Assembly (NCBI RefSeq): GCF_013179805.1
Contig: NZ_SRRZ01000085.1
Coordinates: 1-32,597, forward strand
Length of the DNA stretch: 32,597 bases
Direction: 5' to 3'
DNA from: Microcoleus asticus IPMA8
GTDB lineage: Bacteria; Cyanobacteriota; Cyanobacteriia; Cyanobacteriales; Microcoleaceae
The position numbers and the translations under genes are program-made. Of the stretch, positions 7,366-16,667 are shown in pieces (the first letter of the stretch is position 1; every line of letters begins with the position of its first letter). Below the pieces are notes generated by a model. It saw only the letters and a list, made by a program, of their open reading frames with translations, searched no databases and was not told the origin of the DNA.

Positions 7366-8142
7366 ATGACGCAAACATTATCGAAACCGGACGCAACCAA
7401 AAACCAGTATACTATAACTTGGGAAAAATTGCCAGATGAGTTTAAATTACCAGACGATCCTGTGGAAAACATCGACCAACCACTTTTAGCCACGGCCCTC
7501 CGAGAAGCCTTGGATATCGCAGGATTTATCCTAGCTTTAATGCTAATAGCTTCCAATTTTCGACTCTGTGCCAAAGTTAACGAAAAAACAGTAGTAAAAG
7601 CACTGGATTGGGTGTACGTTCCCTCGGTATTGCCAACAGAAACAGGAGAAGTGAGCCGCAGCTATACGCCCAATGCTGAGGCAGAAGTACCCGCAGTAAT
7701 GATGGAATTTTTATCGGATACTGACGGCAGTGAATATTCAAATAAACCGACATATACTTACGGGAAATAGCGGTTTTATGAGCGAATTTTGCAAATACAG
7801 ATTTATGTAATTTTTGAACCTAAATCGGGAGTGTTAGAAGTGTACAGACTCTCGACTTATGAAGAATACAAATTGCAAGAACCGGATGCTAATCAGCGAT
7901 TCTGGATAGAATCAATGGGTTTATTTCTGGGGATTTGGGAAGGTAAAAAATCTCAGAGAACGGGTTATTGGTTGTGCTGGTGGGATGAGAATGGCAATTT
8001 GCTGCTGTGGGGTGCGGAACGGGTGGAACAGGAACGCCAGAGGGCCGAAGAGGAACGCCAAAGGGCCGAAGAGGAACGCCAGAGGGCCGATCGACTAATG
8101 GCATACTTGAGAAGTCAGGGTATCGATCCTGATGGCATTTGA
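7366..8142 (+). pseudogene. Uma2 (DUF820) family protein broken by an in-frame TAG
   Basis: The two halves of one Uma2-family (PD-(D/E)xK-like restriction endonuclease fold) protein lie in the same reading frame, separated only by TAG at 7768-7770. The first half (134 codons) has the family segments LDWVYVPS, RSYTPNAEAEVPAVMMEFLSDTDG and YTYGK. The reading resumes at once with RFYERILQIQIYVIFEPKSGVLEVYRL and LGIWEGKKSQRTGYWL, and ends in an EERQRAEEERQRA coiled-coil tail and SQGIDPDGI. Relatives have Trp after YGK, so TGG to TAG is the simplest explanation. There is no frameshift or other obvious damage, so the loss is recent, or the stop is read through. RBS-like AAGGAAA precedes the ATG. 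Uma2 function is largely unknown. Neighbouring genes include an intact Uma2 paralogue. Confidence 0.88.
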
Positions 8143-8183
8143 AGGTGCGGAAGGTCGATCGATTTTCGATTTTCGATTGAATA

Positions 8184-8256
8184 ATTGGGAATCAAGGAGC
8201 CAGAGCTATCGATTTTAGAGTTTAGATTTGCGATTGTCGATTGGGAATTAAGGAGC
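8184..8256 (+). repeat. duplicated leader segment with ribosome-binding site
   Basis: ATTGGGAATCAAGGAGC at 8184-8200 recurs as ATTGGGAATTAAGGAGC at 8240-8256 with one mismatch, and both are preceded by CGATTTT/CGATTG-rich sequence. The second copy supplies the AAGGAG just before the ATG of the Uma2 gene at 8260; the first has no good start codon after it. Confidence 0.7.
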
Positions 8257-8259
8257 GCC

Positions 8260-8820
8260 ATGACTGCAACAACATTAGAAGAGAAATTAGCTCAGCCGTT
8301 GCTATTTCCCGGGTTAACCTGGGAACAATTCAAAACCTTAGAACCGATGCTCGATCTTCCAGGGGTTCGGCTGTTATTTTTAGATGGGATACTGCAGATT
8401 CAGAAAATGCCTGGAAGAAAACACCAAACAGCCAAGGGACGTATCGGTGCGTTGGTAGAAACTTACATGATGGCGGCAGGAATCGATTTCACCCCTAAGG
8501 AGTCTCTGACATTAGAAAATGAATCGCGACTGGTGAAGTGTGAAGCCGACAAGTCTTACGAATTGGGTACTGACAGAGAACCTCCAGATTTAGCGATCGA
8601 AGTAGTCGTCACTAGCGGCGGAATTGATAAGCTAGAGGCTTACAAACGGCTGCAAATCCCTGAAGTCTGGTTTTGGGAAAACAGCCGACTGTCTCTGTAT
8701 GCTCTCAGAGAGCAAGCATACGAAGATATTGCAAGTTCCCAATTGCTCCCAGAACTCGATATTGGTTTACTCGTCAGGTGTATTAATATGCCGAGTTATG
8801 TTGAGGCAATTAAGGAATAA
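8260..8820 (+). CDS. Uma2 family endonuclease-like protein (186 aa)
   Basis: The only intact Uma2 (DUF820) gene in this window. The fold is shown by GVRLLFLDGILQIQKMPGRKH (about residues 38-58), then PPDLAIEVVVTSGGIDKLEAYKRL with the PD...E.V...K catalytic pattern of the PD-(D/E)xK superfamily, and PEVWFWENSRLSLYAL. I chose the ATG at 8260, because AAGGAG sits 4 nt upstream and the earlier in-frame TTG at 8185 adds residues encoded by low-complexity leader repeats. Uma2 proteins are extremely abundant in cyanobacteria; nuclease activity is assumed from the fold but poorly established. It follows a broken paralogue and precedes a paralogue scrap. Confidence 0.88.
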   Translation: MTATTLEEKLAQPLLFPGLTWEQFKTLEPMLDLPGVRLLFLDGILQIQKMPGRKHQTAKGRIGALVETYMMAAGIDFTPKESLTLENESRLVKCEADKSYELGTDREPPDLAIEVVVTSGGIDKLEAYKRLQIPEVWFWENSRLSLYALREQAYEDIASSQLLPELDIGLLVRCINMPSYVEAIKE

Positions 8821-9288
8821 AAAAGGGCGATAGATCTCAATACTACTAACAGGAATATAGCTATCAATTAATTACTGAAAGTCACCGTAAAGTGTTGCAA
8901 CTCCGTTGATAAATAAATTAAAAACTTATTGTTTTTGCTCGGAAGATAATTGATAAAAATTACTGCTTTCTGATGAATTAGCCTCAGCACTAGAAGCGGA
9001 ACGCCAGCGTGCTCATGAACTCGCATCTTTGCTAGCGTGTTACCGAGTCGGTTTGGCGAATTGCCTGAGAGTAACGGCTAAAAAGTAAGGGTGCGATCCC
9101 GCTTCACCGAGCTCGCCCGCGTGTTATTGTTACCTAAATGTCCTTGACAAATCTCAGGTTTTGTGTAAATGCTAGAATTGCTCTCAAATTTTAAATGGCG
9201 AAAGGCGATGGTTTTGCGATCGAACTTGGGCAATCTAGATATAGGCGCTTCTTGAGTGCCTGGAAAACAGCGAAACCAAGAGTTATCA
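8821..9288. other. gene-poor gap with a Uma2 scrap
   Basis: This 468-nt stretch holds no intact gene. Its left part may also be degenerate Uma2 sequence, since one frame reads YQLITESHRKVLQLR before a stop near 8908; that is weak. The C-terminal Uma2 scrap is listed separately. A possible promoter for the TPR gene is TTGACA (9144-9149) with TAAATG 16 nt downstream (9166-9171), a low-confidence match. Confidence 0.4.
8972..9088 (+). pseudogene. C-terminal remnant of a Uma2 gene
   Basis: This frame reads DELASALEAERQRAHELASLL and then diverges, ending at TAA 9086-9088. The AERQRAHELASLL coiled-coil end is the standard tail of cyanobacterial Uma2 proteins and parallels the tail of the broken gene ending at 8142. 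There is no start codon or catalytic domain upstream in frame, so it is a deletion remnant. The short length leaves some doubt. Confidence 0.6.
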
Positions 9289-9684
9289 ATGGAAAGTACA
9301 CAGAAAAAATCTAGTGCTCGTCCGGTTCATCGGAGCGATCAAATTAAGCAGATTTTTGCGTTAGTATCAATGGTTGGCTTTGGTGGTTCTGCGATTTTTG
9401 GTATTTTCAGTCTGTTCAGCAGCGGTTTGAGCAGCCAGCACCAACAAAAGCCGACGCCTGTGGCTGTTTCTCAGGAGTCTTTGCTGGCGGCGCAGGAACG
9501 GGGATATGAAACGGTTTTGCAGCGGGAACCGCAGAATCAGACGGCTCTGGAGGGATTGGCAAATGTGCGGTTGCAGATGAATAATCAGGTGGGGGCGATC
9601 GAGCCTTTGGAGAAGTTGGTGAAGCTAAATCCTGACAGAGCTGATTATAAGGCGCTGTTGAGGCAGGCGAAGGGGAAGAATTAG
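9289..9684 (+). CDS. membrane-anchored TPR-like protein (131 aa)
   Basis: Small protein with one hydrophobic segment (about residues 22-46, IFALVSMVGFGGSAIFGIFSLF) after a basic N-terminus, then a hydrophilic region with a TPR-like pair: AQERGYETVLQREPQNQTALEGLANVRL and AIEPLEKLVKLNPDRADYKALL. I chose the ATG at 9289; an in-frame GTG at 9256 would add 11 residues that do not look conserved. It resembles cyanobacterial TPR proteins with an N-terminal anchor, but it stops after about two repeats and is shorter than many I recall. It is the first plus-strand gene before the giant glycan enzyme, 104 nt away. No enzymatic role is visible; a scaffolding role is possible. Confidence 0.78.
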   Translation: MESTQKKSSARPVHRSDQIKQIFALVSMVGFGGSAIFGIFSLFSSGLSSQHQQKPTPVAVSQESLLAAQERGYETVLQREPQNQTALEGLANVRLQMNNQVGAIEPLEKLVKLNPDRADYKALLRQAKGKN

Positions 9685-9788
9685 GCGAGCGGTCAATTTT
9701 GTTAGTAAGATAGATTGAAAATCCTTAAATTGTATGTAGCTTCCTAATTAAAATACCCGACTTAGTTTCACAAAACGAAGGATTGAAT

Positions 9789-12700
9789 ATGGGCATAGTA
9801 CGCATGGGACCACCAATAGAAATTATCTCCCAACTCAAAGCAGCTTACGGGATTAATAATTTTATTGAAACAGGAACCTATCAAGGTTATACAGCATACT
9901 GGGCAAGCCAAGTATTTGAACAAGTTTTTACAATAGAGTATTCTCAAGACCTTTATCAAAAAGTTACCGCCAAATACGGTCATATCAAAAACATAGACTT
10001 TTTGTACGGTGATACCAGAAACCTTCTCGATCGTACAGTATCACAACTTCAAAGCCCAAGTTTATTCTGGCTAGACGCTCATTGGAGCGGAGGGCAAACC
10101 TATGGAGAAATCGATGAGTGTCCCTTACTCGCAGAAATCGAAATAATCAACCGATCCGACTGCGACCACTTTATTTTTATTGATGATGCCCGATTGTTTT
10201 TATCTCCTCCACCGCTGCCCCATTCACCTCAACAATGGCCGGATATTAGCGCAGTATTAAATTTGTTAAATTCAGGAAAAAACAGCAGGCATATTGTAAT
10301 TATTGATGATGTTATTATTGCTATTCCGGCGCTGGCAAAAGAACTAATTGTTCAGTATTGCCAAGATTGGCTCACAACTTTAGGCAATACAGGCAGCGGG
10401 AAACAGGAACAAAATTATCAAAGCACTGGGGTGTCTCCTAATAATATTAATCAGGGAGAGTCTATCAATAACTATGAATTAAAGATTATAGAAAATTTTA
10501 TTGCTTCCGGTAATGTCGTTTTCGATATTGGCGCAAACATAGGTAGCTGGACAAATCAAGTATTAAAGATATGCCCCGACGTTAAAATCCATTTGTTTGA
10601 GCCCGCACCGCCTATATATCAAACACTTCTACAAAACCTGGCTGAACCGATTAAAAGCGGTCAACTCGTGTTAAACAACTTGGCAATAGCACACCAACAG
10701 GAAATCAGGGAATTTTATTACTACGATAAATTTTCTGGATGGAGTACATTTCACCGGCGATTTGAAATCGAAAAACAATATAATATTCAGTCGCCTCAGC
10801 CATTTCAGATTTTAACAGCTACCCTTGATGATTATGTCCAAACAAGTGGCATAAAGCGAATTAATTTCTTAAAAATTGATACAGAAGGTGGCGAACTAGA
10901 AGTTCTTCGCGGAGCAAGTAACCTCTTGCAAAAAGGCAAAGTAGATTATATTCAGTTTGAGTATGGCGGAACATTTGTTGATGCCAACATCACATTAAAA
11001 GAAGTATTCGAGCATTTACAAAAATTTCGTTATACAATCTTTAAAATACAGCCCAATGCTTTACAACCCTTACCCGAGTTTTTACCAGAATATGAAAGTT
11101 ACGAGTATAGCAACTTTTTAGCGGTGAACGAGAGGTTCACAGCTTTGATTTTTAGTCAAGCACCAAATCTGCTCGATTTGCAGGATCTTTGCGGAAAACA
11201 TTCTGTTGCACCGCGCGGCATTATTCACATTGGGGCACACGAAGGCAAGGAAATTGCAACATACCGAGCAATGGGGGTGCAAAGGGTACTGTTTGTTGAA
11301 GCCAATCCTGCTGTCTTTGAAAGTTTGAAAACGAATATAGCGGGTTTTCCTAACGTGCTAGCGGTCAATTGTGCAGTTAGCAACATCAACGGCACAAGCA
11401 CATTGTATGTAACTTCTATGGATCAAAGCAGTTCTATCTTACCATTGAAGGAGCATCAAAAGTTTTATCCAGAAATCAAGGAAGTTGAGCGTGTAGTTGT
11501 GGAGTCGAGAACTCTGGATACACTTCTAGAAGAACTTCAAATTGATGCCGCAGAATTTAATATATTAAACATTGACATTCAAGGTGCAGAGTTGTTGGCT
11601 TTGCAGGGAGCAACGAAGGTTCTCAAACATATTGAAGCAATTAACACGGAAGTTAATTATGAAGAACTGTATGAAGGCTGCGCTTTAATTGACGAAATCG
11701 ATGATTTTCTGGAGATGTGGGGTTTCGATCGCGTAGCAACTACAACACCGTTTCATCCATCTTGGGGCGATGCGTTTTATGTGAAAAAGCCCGCAGTCAC
11801 AATGTCCACCCTGGGTAGAAACGGACGGTTTGCCAATCAAATATTTCAGTATGCCTTCTTGAAAATCTATGCCAAAGAACATAACTTGAAAGTAGAGACG
11901 CCAGCTTGGATTGGTCAATATCTCTTTGGTTGCAATGATTCGCCCATTTCTCAAGAGTTACCCACAGTTTCCGAACCCACCAATAAATTGTCAGCAGCTA
12001 GCATACCTAATGCCAAAGAAATCTTGAAAAATGTGAACTTTTGGGGTTATTTTCAATATCACACAAAGTATTACAAACCCCACCAAGAGTATTTCCGCTC
12101 CCTGTTCAAACCTGTACGGGAAATAGAAACGAAAATGAAGGAAGCGATCGCTCGTCTGCGAGCGCGCGGCAACACCCTCGTTGGTTTGCACTTGCGGCGG
12201 GGAGACTACGGCTACGAAGATTTTTTTATAGCACCGAGCGAATGGTACAAGGAATGGCTAAAAGGTTTGTGGGAAACCCTGGACGAACCAATACTATTTA
12301 TTGCCAGCGATGAACCGGAAAAAGTTTTAAGTGATTTTGAGGAGTATAATCCGGTCACAACCAAAGATTTAGGTTTGGAGTTACCGGAAGCAGAATTTTA
12401 TCCCGATTTTTATTTATTAAGCCAGTGCGATATTGTAGCAATTTCAAATAGCTCATTTTCCTTTGCAGCTTGTATGCTCAATGAAAAAGGCAAATTTTTA
12501 TTTCGTCCGCACTTGTCTGCGGAAAAATTAATTCCATTTGACCCCTGGGATAGCGAACCGATTTTGCCAAATTATATGCCTATTCATTTTTTTACAATAG
12601 TTCTCAACGGTGAACCTTTTATCCATTACCACATAGACGTTTTGCAGCAACTACCTTTTAAATGGCATTGGCATATTATTGAGGGAGTAGCGGAGCAAAA

Positions 12701-15700
12701 ACACGATAGTGCTTGGATGCTTACCTTGGGGGGAAAAATTACTGATGAACTTCACTGCCGGGGTCGCAGCAAGGATGGTACATCAGAGTATATAGATGAA
12801 ATAGCACGGCTATATCCAAAAAATATTACTGTTTATCGCAAGCCAGAAGGTATTTTTTGGGATGGAAAGCGTGAAATGGTAAATGCACCGCTGGAAAATA
12901 TTAAAGAGGAATGCTTGCTGTGGCAGGTGGATGCAGATGAACTCTGGACAGCCGAACAAATTTATACGGCGCGGCAGATGTTTATCAATCATCCAGAAAA
13001 AACAGCAGCTTTTTATTGGTGCTGGTATTTTGTTGGAGAAAATCGGGTAATTAGCACTCGCAATTGTTATGCTCAGAATCCTCAACAAGATTGGTTGCGT
13101 ACTTGGAGATTTAAGCCGGGAGCTTTTTGGGCCTCTCACGAACCTCCAAGATTAGTTGAAGCCTTGCCAAATAGTGAGTGTCGCGATGTTGCAGCAGTAA
13201 ACCCTTTTCTGCATGAAGAGACTGAACAGCAGGGTTTGGTATTTCAACACTTTGCTTATGTGACGCTAGAACAACTGCGATTTAAACAAATATACTACGG
13301 CTATAAAAATGCAGTTGTTGAATGGATGGCACTGCAAGCCCAAACACAATTTCCAGTGCGGTTGGGCAATTATTTTTCGTGGGTTCAAGATGAAACAATG
13401 GTTGATACAGCAGAATCTTTAGGTATCGCACCAATAGCGCAACGAAAAAGAGAGAAAAATATGTGGCATTTTGTGCGGCAAAACAAGCGCCAAAGACAAA
13501 CAGCTAGTGTGGAAAAATTTACGCCAAGGGTTATTGTTGACGCCGTGTTTTTTCAGCTTTACAATACGGGAATTGCTCGCGTGTGGCGATCGCTCTTAGA
13601 AGAGTGGGTGACGCAGGATTTTGCCAAACATATTATTGTCCTCGATCGCGCGGGAACTGCACCAAAAATTCCTGGCATTGCGTATTGCCCGGTTCCTGCT
13701 TACGACTATGAGAAGACGGATAGCGATCGCGAAATGCTCCAGCAAGTCTGTGAGGAACTGGAAGCTGACTTATTTATCTCAACTTACTACACAACGCCAC
13801 TATCAACACCTTCCGTCTTTATCGCCTATGACATGACTCCTGAAGTCTTTGAGACAAATCTTGATGAACCCATGTGGCGCGAGAAACATTACGGCATCCG
13901 CCACGCGTCTGCATACATTACGATTTCCCACAATACAGCATCAGACTTATTAAAGTTTTTTCCTGATATTGCCCCAGAGTTAGTAACAGTCGCTCATTGT
14001 GGAGTTCGCAAAAATTTATCGCCAGCTAGTCCAGAGGAGATCGAGAGTTTTAAGATTAAATACAATCTCTCAAAGCCATACTTTATGATGGTTGGTGCGG
14101 CAGGCGGTCATAAAAATGCATCATTATTCTTGCAAGCTTTCGCGCAACTGCCAAATCAACCAGAATTTGATATTGTCTGCACAGCTCACAGCGCTTTAAC
14201 CAAGGATGAGTTTGAACCTTACACTTCAGGGAGTACAGTGCATAAGCTTCCCCTCAGCGATGAAGAGTTAAAAGCAGCTTTTTCGGGTGCTGTTGCGCTG
14301 GTTTATCCGTCCCAGTATGAAGGCTTTGGCTTGCCGATTTTAGAGGCAATGGCTTGTGGATGTCCAGTGATTACTTGTCCCAATGCTTCTATACCTGAAG
14401 TGGCGGGAGAGGCAGCTTTATATGTTCCGGATGATGATGTTGAAGCAATGGCGATCGCACTTATTAACATTCAAAAGCCAGAAGTGCGCGAAGCTTTGAT
14501 AGCTGCCGGAATAGAGCAAGCGAAAAAGTTTTCCTGGTCAAAAATGAGCAAAGAAGTCAGTTATGCTTTGATTCAGGCTAGCCTATTGCCTCTTCAACTT
14601 AGAAATATTAATTTCATTACTTTCCCTGACTGGGAGCAGGCAGAAGAAACTCTCTTTTTCCAAATAGAAGAGGCAATTGGGAAGGTAATAACACACTCAG
14701 ATAGTAACAACCTCAATCTTTTAATTGATACCAGTAATCTGACTGAAGCTTCAGAAATTGATGCAAATTTAGTCGTTTCGGGCGCAGTGATGAGTCTTCT
14801 GATGAAGGAGGATACTAATATTAGCACAGCGCCCGAAATTACTATTCTTGGAAGGCTGAGTGAAGTACAATGGAAAGCTTTGTTGTCTCGAATTCAGGCT
14901 CGCATCTCTATGGAACGTGAAAATATACAGGCGATTGCTCATACTCAAGCACTCGCTCTGCCCCTCTATCCTGACAAAAATTGCGAGATAAGCGGAGAGC
15001 AAGTAGAGGCTATATTGATGGATTCTTCTCGTGACTTGACGGATAAATATACGGACTATGTTTATCATAATTGCCCTAGTCTGGATGCAAATTCTCTAGC
15101 TCGTGTGGCGACAATCCTTGAAAGCACCTGCTGGGAAGAACCTACCTCTAGCAGAGACTTAAACAACGTTGCAGTATTAGCTTTGATCGTAGCAGAACAG
15201 TCTGAGGACTTATCAGAGCGCCAACTGTATCTCAATATGGCTTTAGAAGCCTTAAACCAAGGAATAGAGCAAGATAGCTGTCCTCTCTGTATAGCTCATT
15301 TAGCTCTCCTCTTGACGATGACTGGAGAAATACCACAAGCTATAGAACTTGCTTTTCCTGCTTTTATCAACACCGTCCCCAATGTTTACAGTACCACAGA
15401 GAAACTTCCCTCTGCACTGGTTTACCTACCTTCACCGCGCAACAGTTTGGTTAATACTCTGGCTGAGCAATTGACACCTTTACTTCAAGCAAGAGATGCT
15501 TATACTCAGGCATTTTTACTTTTAAGCGAGGTGCTATGTCGAACTCACCTTGTATTTTATGGAGCAGGTGGACTTCGACTACTGAATTTAGCAGACAAGA
15601 TTTTACCAGATTCGAGTTCCATCAAGTTTAAACTAGGAGTTTCGTGCATGGTTAACCATTTAATGGAAGGACTTTTATACCTGCACCAAGCCAAGCAGCT

Positions 15701-16628
15701 AGCGCCAGAGTCACCGCAGATTTTTCAAGCTCTCTACCTCGCTTATCGAGATCGACAGGATAGAGATTCAGCTAGCTACTGGCTAAATGAGGCTCGTGAA
15801 TTTTATAAAAAAGAGCCTACTTCTCCTGATTGGAAATGGACTACGTTAGGAGTAAATTCTTCTATCACTTACCTGCATATTGAAAAGGAGCTATTATTAG
15901 CCGTTGAGCCTAGCTTTCAGAGTATTGTAACAGCCGTCCTGCTTGCAGAGGGAGATTGGTTTGAACAGGAAATGGAATTTTGGCGGAATTCCCTCAAACC
16001 TGGCATGACAGTTATAGATGTTGGCGCAAATGTGGGAGTCTATACCTTTACTGCTGCGCGACGAGTGGGACCTAAAGGTCGCGTACTAGCAGTTGAACCT
16101 TTTTCAGGTTGCTTGCGCTGCTTGGAAGAAACCTGTAGAATTAATGAGTTAGATTCGGTAAAAATATGTGCTGGAGCTGCGAGCGATCGCATTGGTACAG
16201 CACGATTGCATCTTTACACTGCTAGCGAATTAAACGAAATTGTTACGGGCGATGTGGAAAAACCAGTGCAACTTGGTTCCTTTGAAGAAGTCCCATGTTT
16301 TACTTTGGACAGTTTAGTTGAGCAGCAACACGTCAACCGAGTTGATTACCTTAAAATAGATGCAGAAGGACACGAAATGTCAGTTTTAATAGGTAGCGAA
16401 AAAATATTATCGGAATTTTTTCCTATCATCCTCTATGAAAATATCGCTGTGAGCAAAGCCAGTAATTTACCTGTTGCTGATTATCTTAAAAGCAAAGGGT
16501 ATAAACTCTTTCGCTATCAACCTTACGCCCAGGAACTAATTCCTATAAACTCATCTGACGAGTTGGAGGGAAACCTAAATGTTATCGCTGTTCCTGAGAG
16601 CAAAATATATCTCATTTCTCAATCTTAA
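9789..16628 (+). CDS. giant multi-domain methyltransferase/glycosyltransferase (2279 aa)
   Basis: One uninterrupted frame encodes a chain of glycan-building modules. In order: a class I methyltransferase-like domain (about 10-205; ETGTYQG, FWLDAHWSGG, FIFIDDAR); FkbM methyltransferase 1 (220-450; DIGANIG at 246, KIDTEGGELEVLRGA near 363); FkbM 2 (475-670; HIGAHEG at 480, NIDIQGAE near 594); GT11 alpha-1,2-fucosyltransferase-like (672-925; NGRFANQIFQYA, HLRRGDY at 801-807); a GT-A-like glycosyltransferase (930-1240; VDADE near 1048); GT4 (1245-1600; EGFGLPILE, E1511 and E1519); a linker domain (1604-1730); a TPR-like helical region (1790-2010); and FkbM 3 (2040-2279; DVGANVG at 2077). I chose the ATG at 9789 because GAAGGA lies 6 nt upstream; TTG 9783 and ATG 9804 are alternatives. 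There is no signal peptide, so it is probably cytosolic. The glycan product is unknown. Confidence 0.88.
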   Translation: MGIVRMGPPIEIISQLKAAYGINNFIETGTYQGYTAYWASQVFEQVFTIEYSQDLYQKVTAKYGHIKNIDFLYGDTRNLLDRTVSQLQSPSLFWLDAHWSGGQTYGEIDECPLLAEIEIINRSDCDHFIFIDDARLFLSPPPLPHSPQQWPDISAVLNLLNSGKNSRHIVIIDDVIIAIPALAKELIVQYCQDWLTTLGNTGSGKQEQNYQSTGVSPNNINQGESINNYELKIIENFIASGNVVFDIGANIGSWTNQVLKICPDVKIHLFEPAPPIYQTLLQNLAEPIKSGQLVLNNLAIAHQQEIREFYYYDKFSGWSTFHRRFEIEKQYNIQSPQPFQILTATLDDYVQTSGIKRINFLKIDTEGGELEVLRGASNLLQKGKVDYIQFEYGGTFVDANITLKEVFEHLQKFRYTIFKIQPNALQPLPEFLPEYESYEYSNFLAVNERFTALIFSQAPNLLDLQDLCGKHSVAPRGIIHIGAHEGKEIATYRAMGVQRVLFVEANPAVFESLKTNIAGFPNVLAVNCAVSNINGTSTLYVTSMDQSSSILPLKEHQKFYPEIKEVERVVVESRTLDTLLEELQIDAAEFNILNIDIQGAELLALQGATKVLKHIEAINTEVNYEELYEGCALIDEIDDFLEMWGFDRVATTTPFHPSWGDAFYVKKPAVTMSTLGRNGRFANQIFQYAFLKIYAKEHNLKVETPAWIGQYLFGCNDSPISQELPTVSEPTNKLSAASIPNAKEILKNVNFWGYFQYHTKYYKPHQEYFRSLFKPVREIETKMKEAIARLRARGNTLVGLHLRRGDYGYEDFFIAPSEWYKEWLKGLWETLDEPILFIASDEPEKVLSDFEEYNPVTTKDLGLELPEAEFYPDFYLLSQCDIVAISNSSFSFAACMLNEKGKFLFRPHLSAEKLIPFDPWDSEPILPNYMPIHFFTIVLNGEPFIHYHIDVLQQLPFKWHWHIIEGVAEQKHDSAWMLTLGGKITDELHCRGRSKDGTSEYIDEIARLYPKNITVYRKPEGIFWDGKREMVNAPLENIKEECLLWQVDADELWTAEQIYTARQMFINHPEKTAAFYWCWYFVGENRVISTRNCYAQNPQQDWLRTWRFKPGAFWASHEPPRLVEALPNSECRDVAAVNPFLHEETEQQGLVFQHFAYVTLEQLRFKQIYYGYKNAVVEWMALQAQTQFPVRLGNYFSWVQDETMVDTAESLGIAPIAQRKREKNMWHFVRQNKRQRQTASVEKFTPRVIVDAVFFQLYNTGIARVWRSLLEEWVTQDFAKHIIVLDRAGTAPKIPGIAYCPVPAYDYEKTDSDREMLQQVCEELEADLFISTYYTTPLSTPSVFIAYDMTPEVFETNLDEPMWREKHYGIRHASAYITISHNTASDLLKFFPDIAPELVTVAHCGVRKNLSPASPEEIESFKIKYNLSKPYFMMVGAAGGHKNASLFLQAFAQLPNQPEFDIVCTAHSALTKDEFEPYTSGSTVHKLPLSDEELKAAFSGAVALVYPSQYEGFGLPILEAMACGCPVITCPNASIPEVAGEAALYVPDDDVEAMAIALINIQKPEVREALIAAGIEQAKKFSWSKMSKEVSYALIQASLLPLQLRNINFITFPDWEQAEETLFFQIEEAIGKVITHSDSNNLNLLIDTSNLTEASEIDANLVVSGAVMSLLMKEDTNISTAPEITILGRLSEVQWKALLSRIQARISMERENIQAIAHTQALALPLYPDKNCEISGEQVEAILMDSSRDLTDKYTDYVYHNCPSLDANSLARVATILESTCWEEPTSSRDLNNVAVLALIVAEQSEDLSERQLYLNMALEALNQGIEQDSCPLCIAHLALLLTMTGEIPQAIELAFPAFINTVPNVYSTTEKLPSALVYLPSPRNSLVNTLAEQLTPLLQARDAYTQAFLLLSEVLCRTHLVFYGAGGLRLLNLADKILPDSSSIKFKLGVSCMVNHLMEGLLYLHQAKQLAPESPQIFQALYLAYRDRQDRDSASYWLNEAREFYKKEPTSPDWKWTTLGVNSSITYLHIEKELLLAVEPSFQSIVTAVLLAEGDWFEQEMEFWRNSLKPGMTVIDVGANVGVYTFTAARRVGPKGRVLAVEPFSGCLRCLEETCRINELDSVKICAGAASDRIGTARLHLYTASELNEIVTGDVEKPVQLGSFEEVPCFTLDSLVEQQHVNRVDYLKIDAEGHEMSVLIGSEKILSEFFPIILYENIAVSKASNLPVADYLKSKGYKLFRYQPYAQELIPINSSDELEGNLNVIAVPESKIYLISQS

Positions 16629-16667
16629 AAGTACATTTCAATTAAGAAAGTAAGGAAAGTTTAGGCT

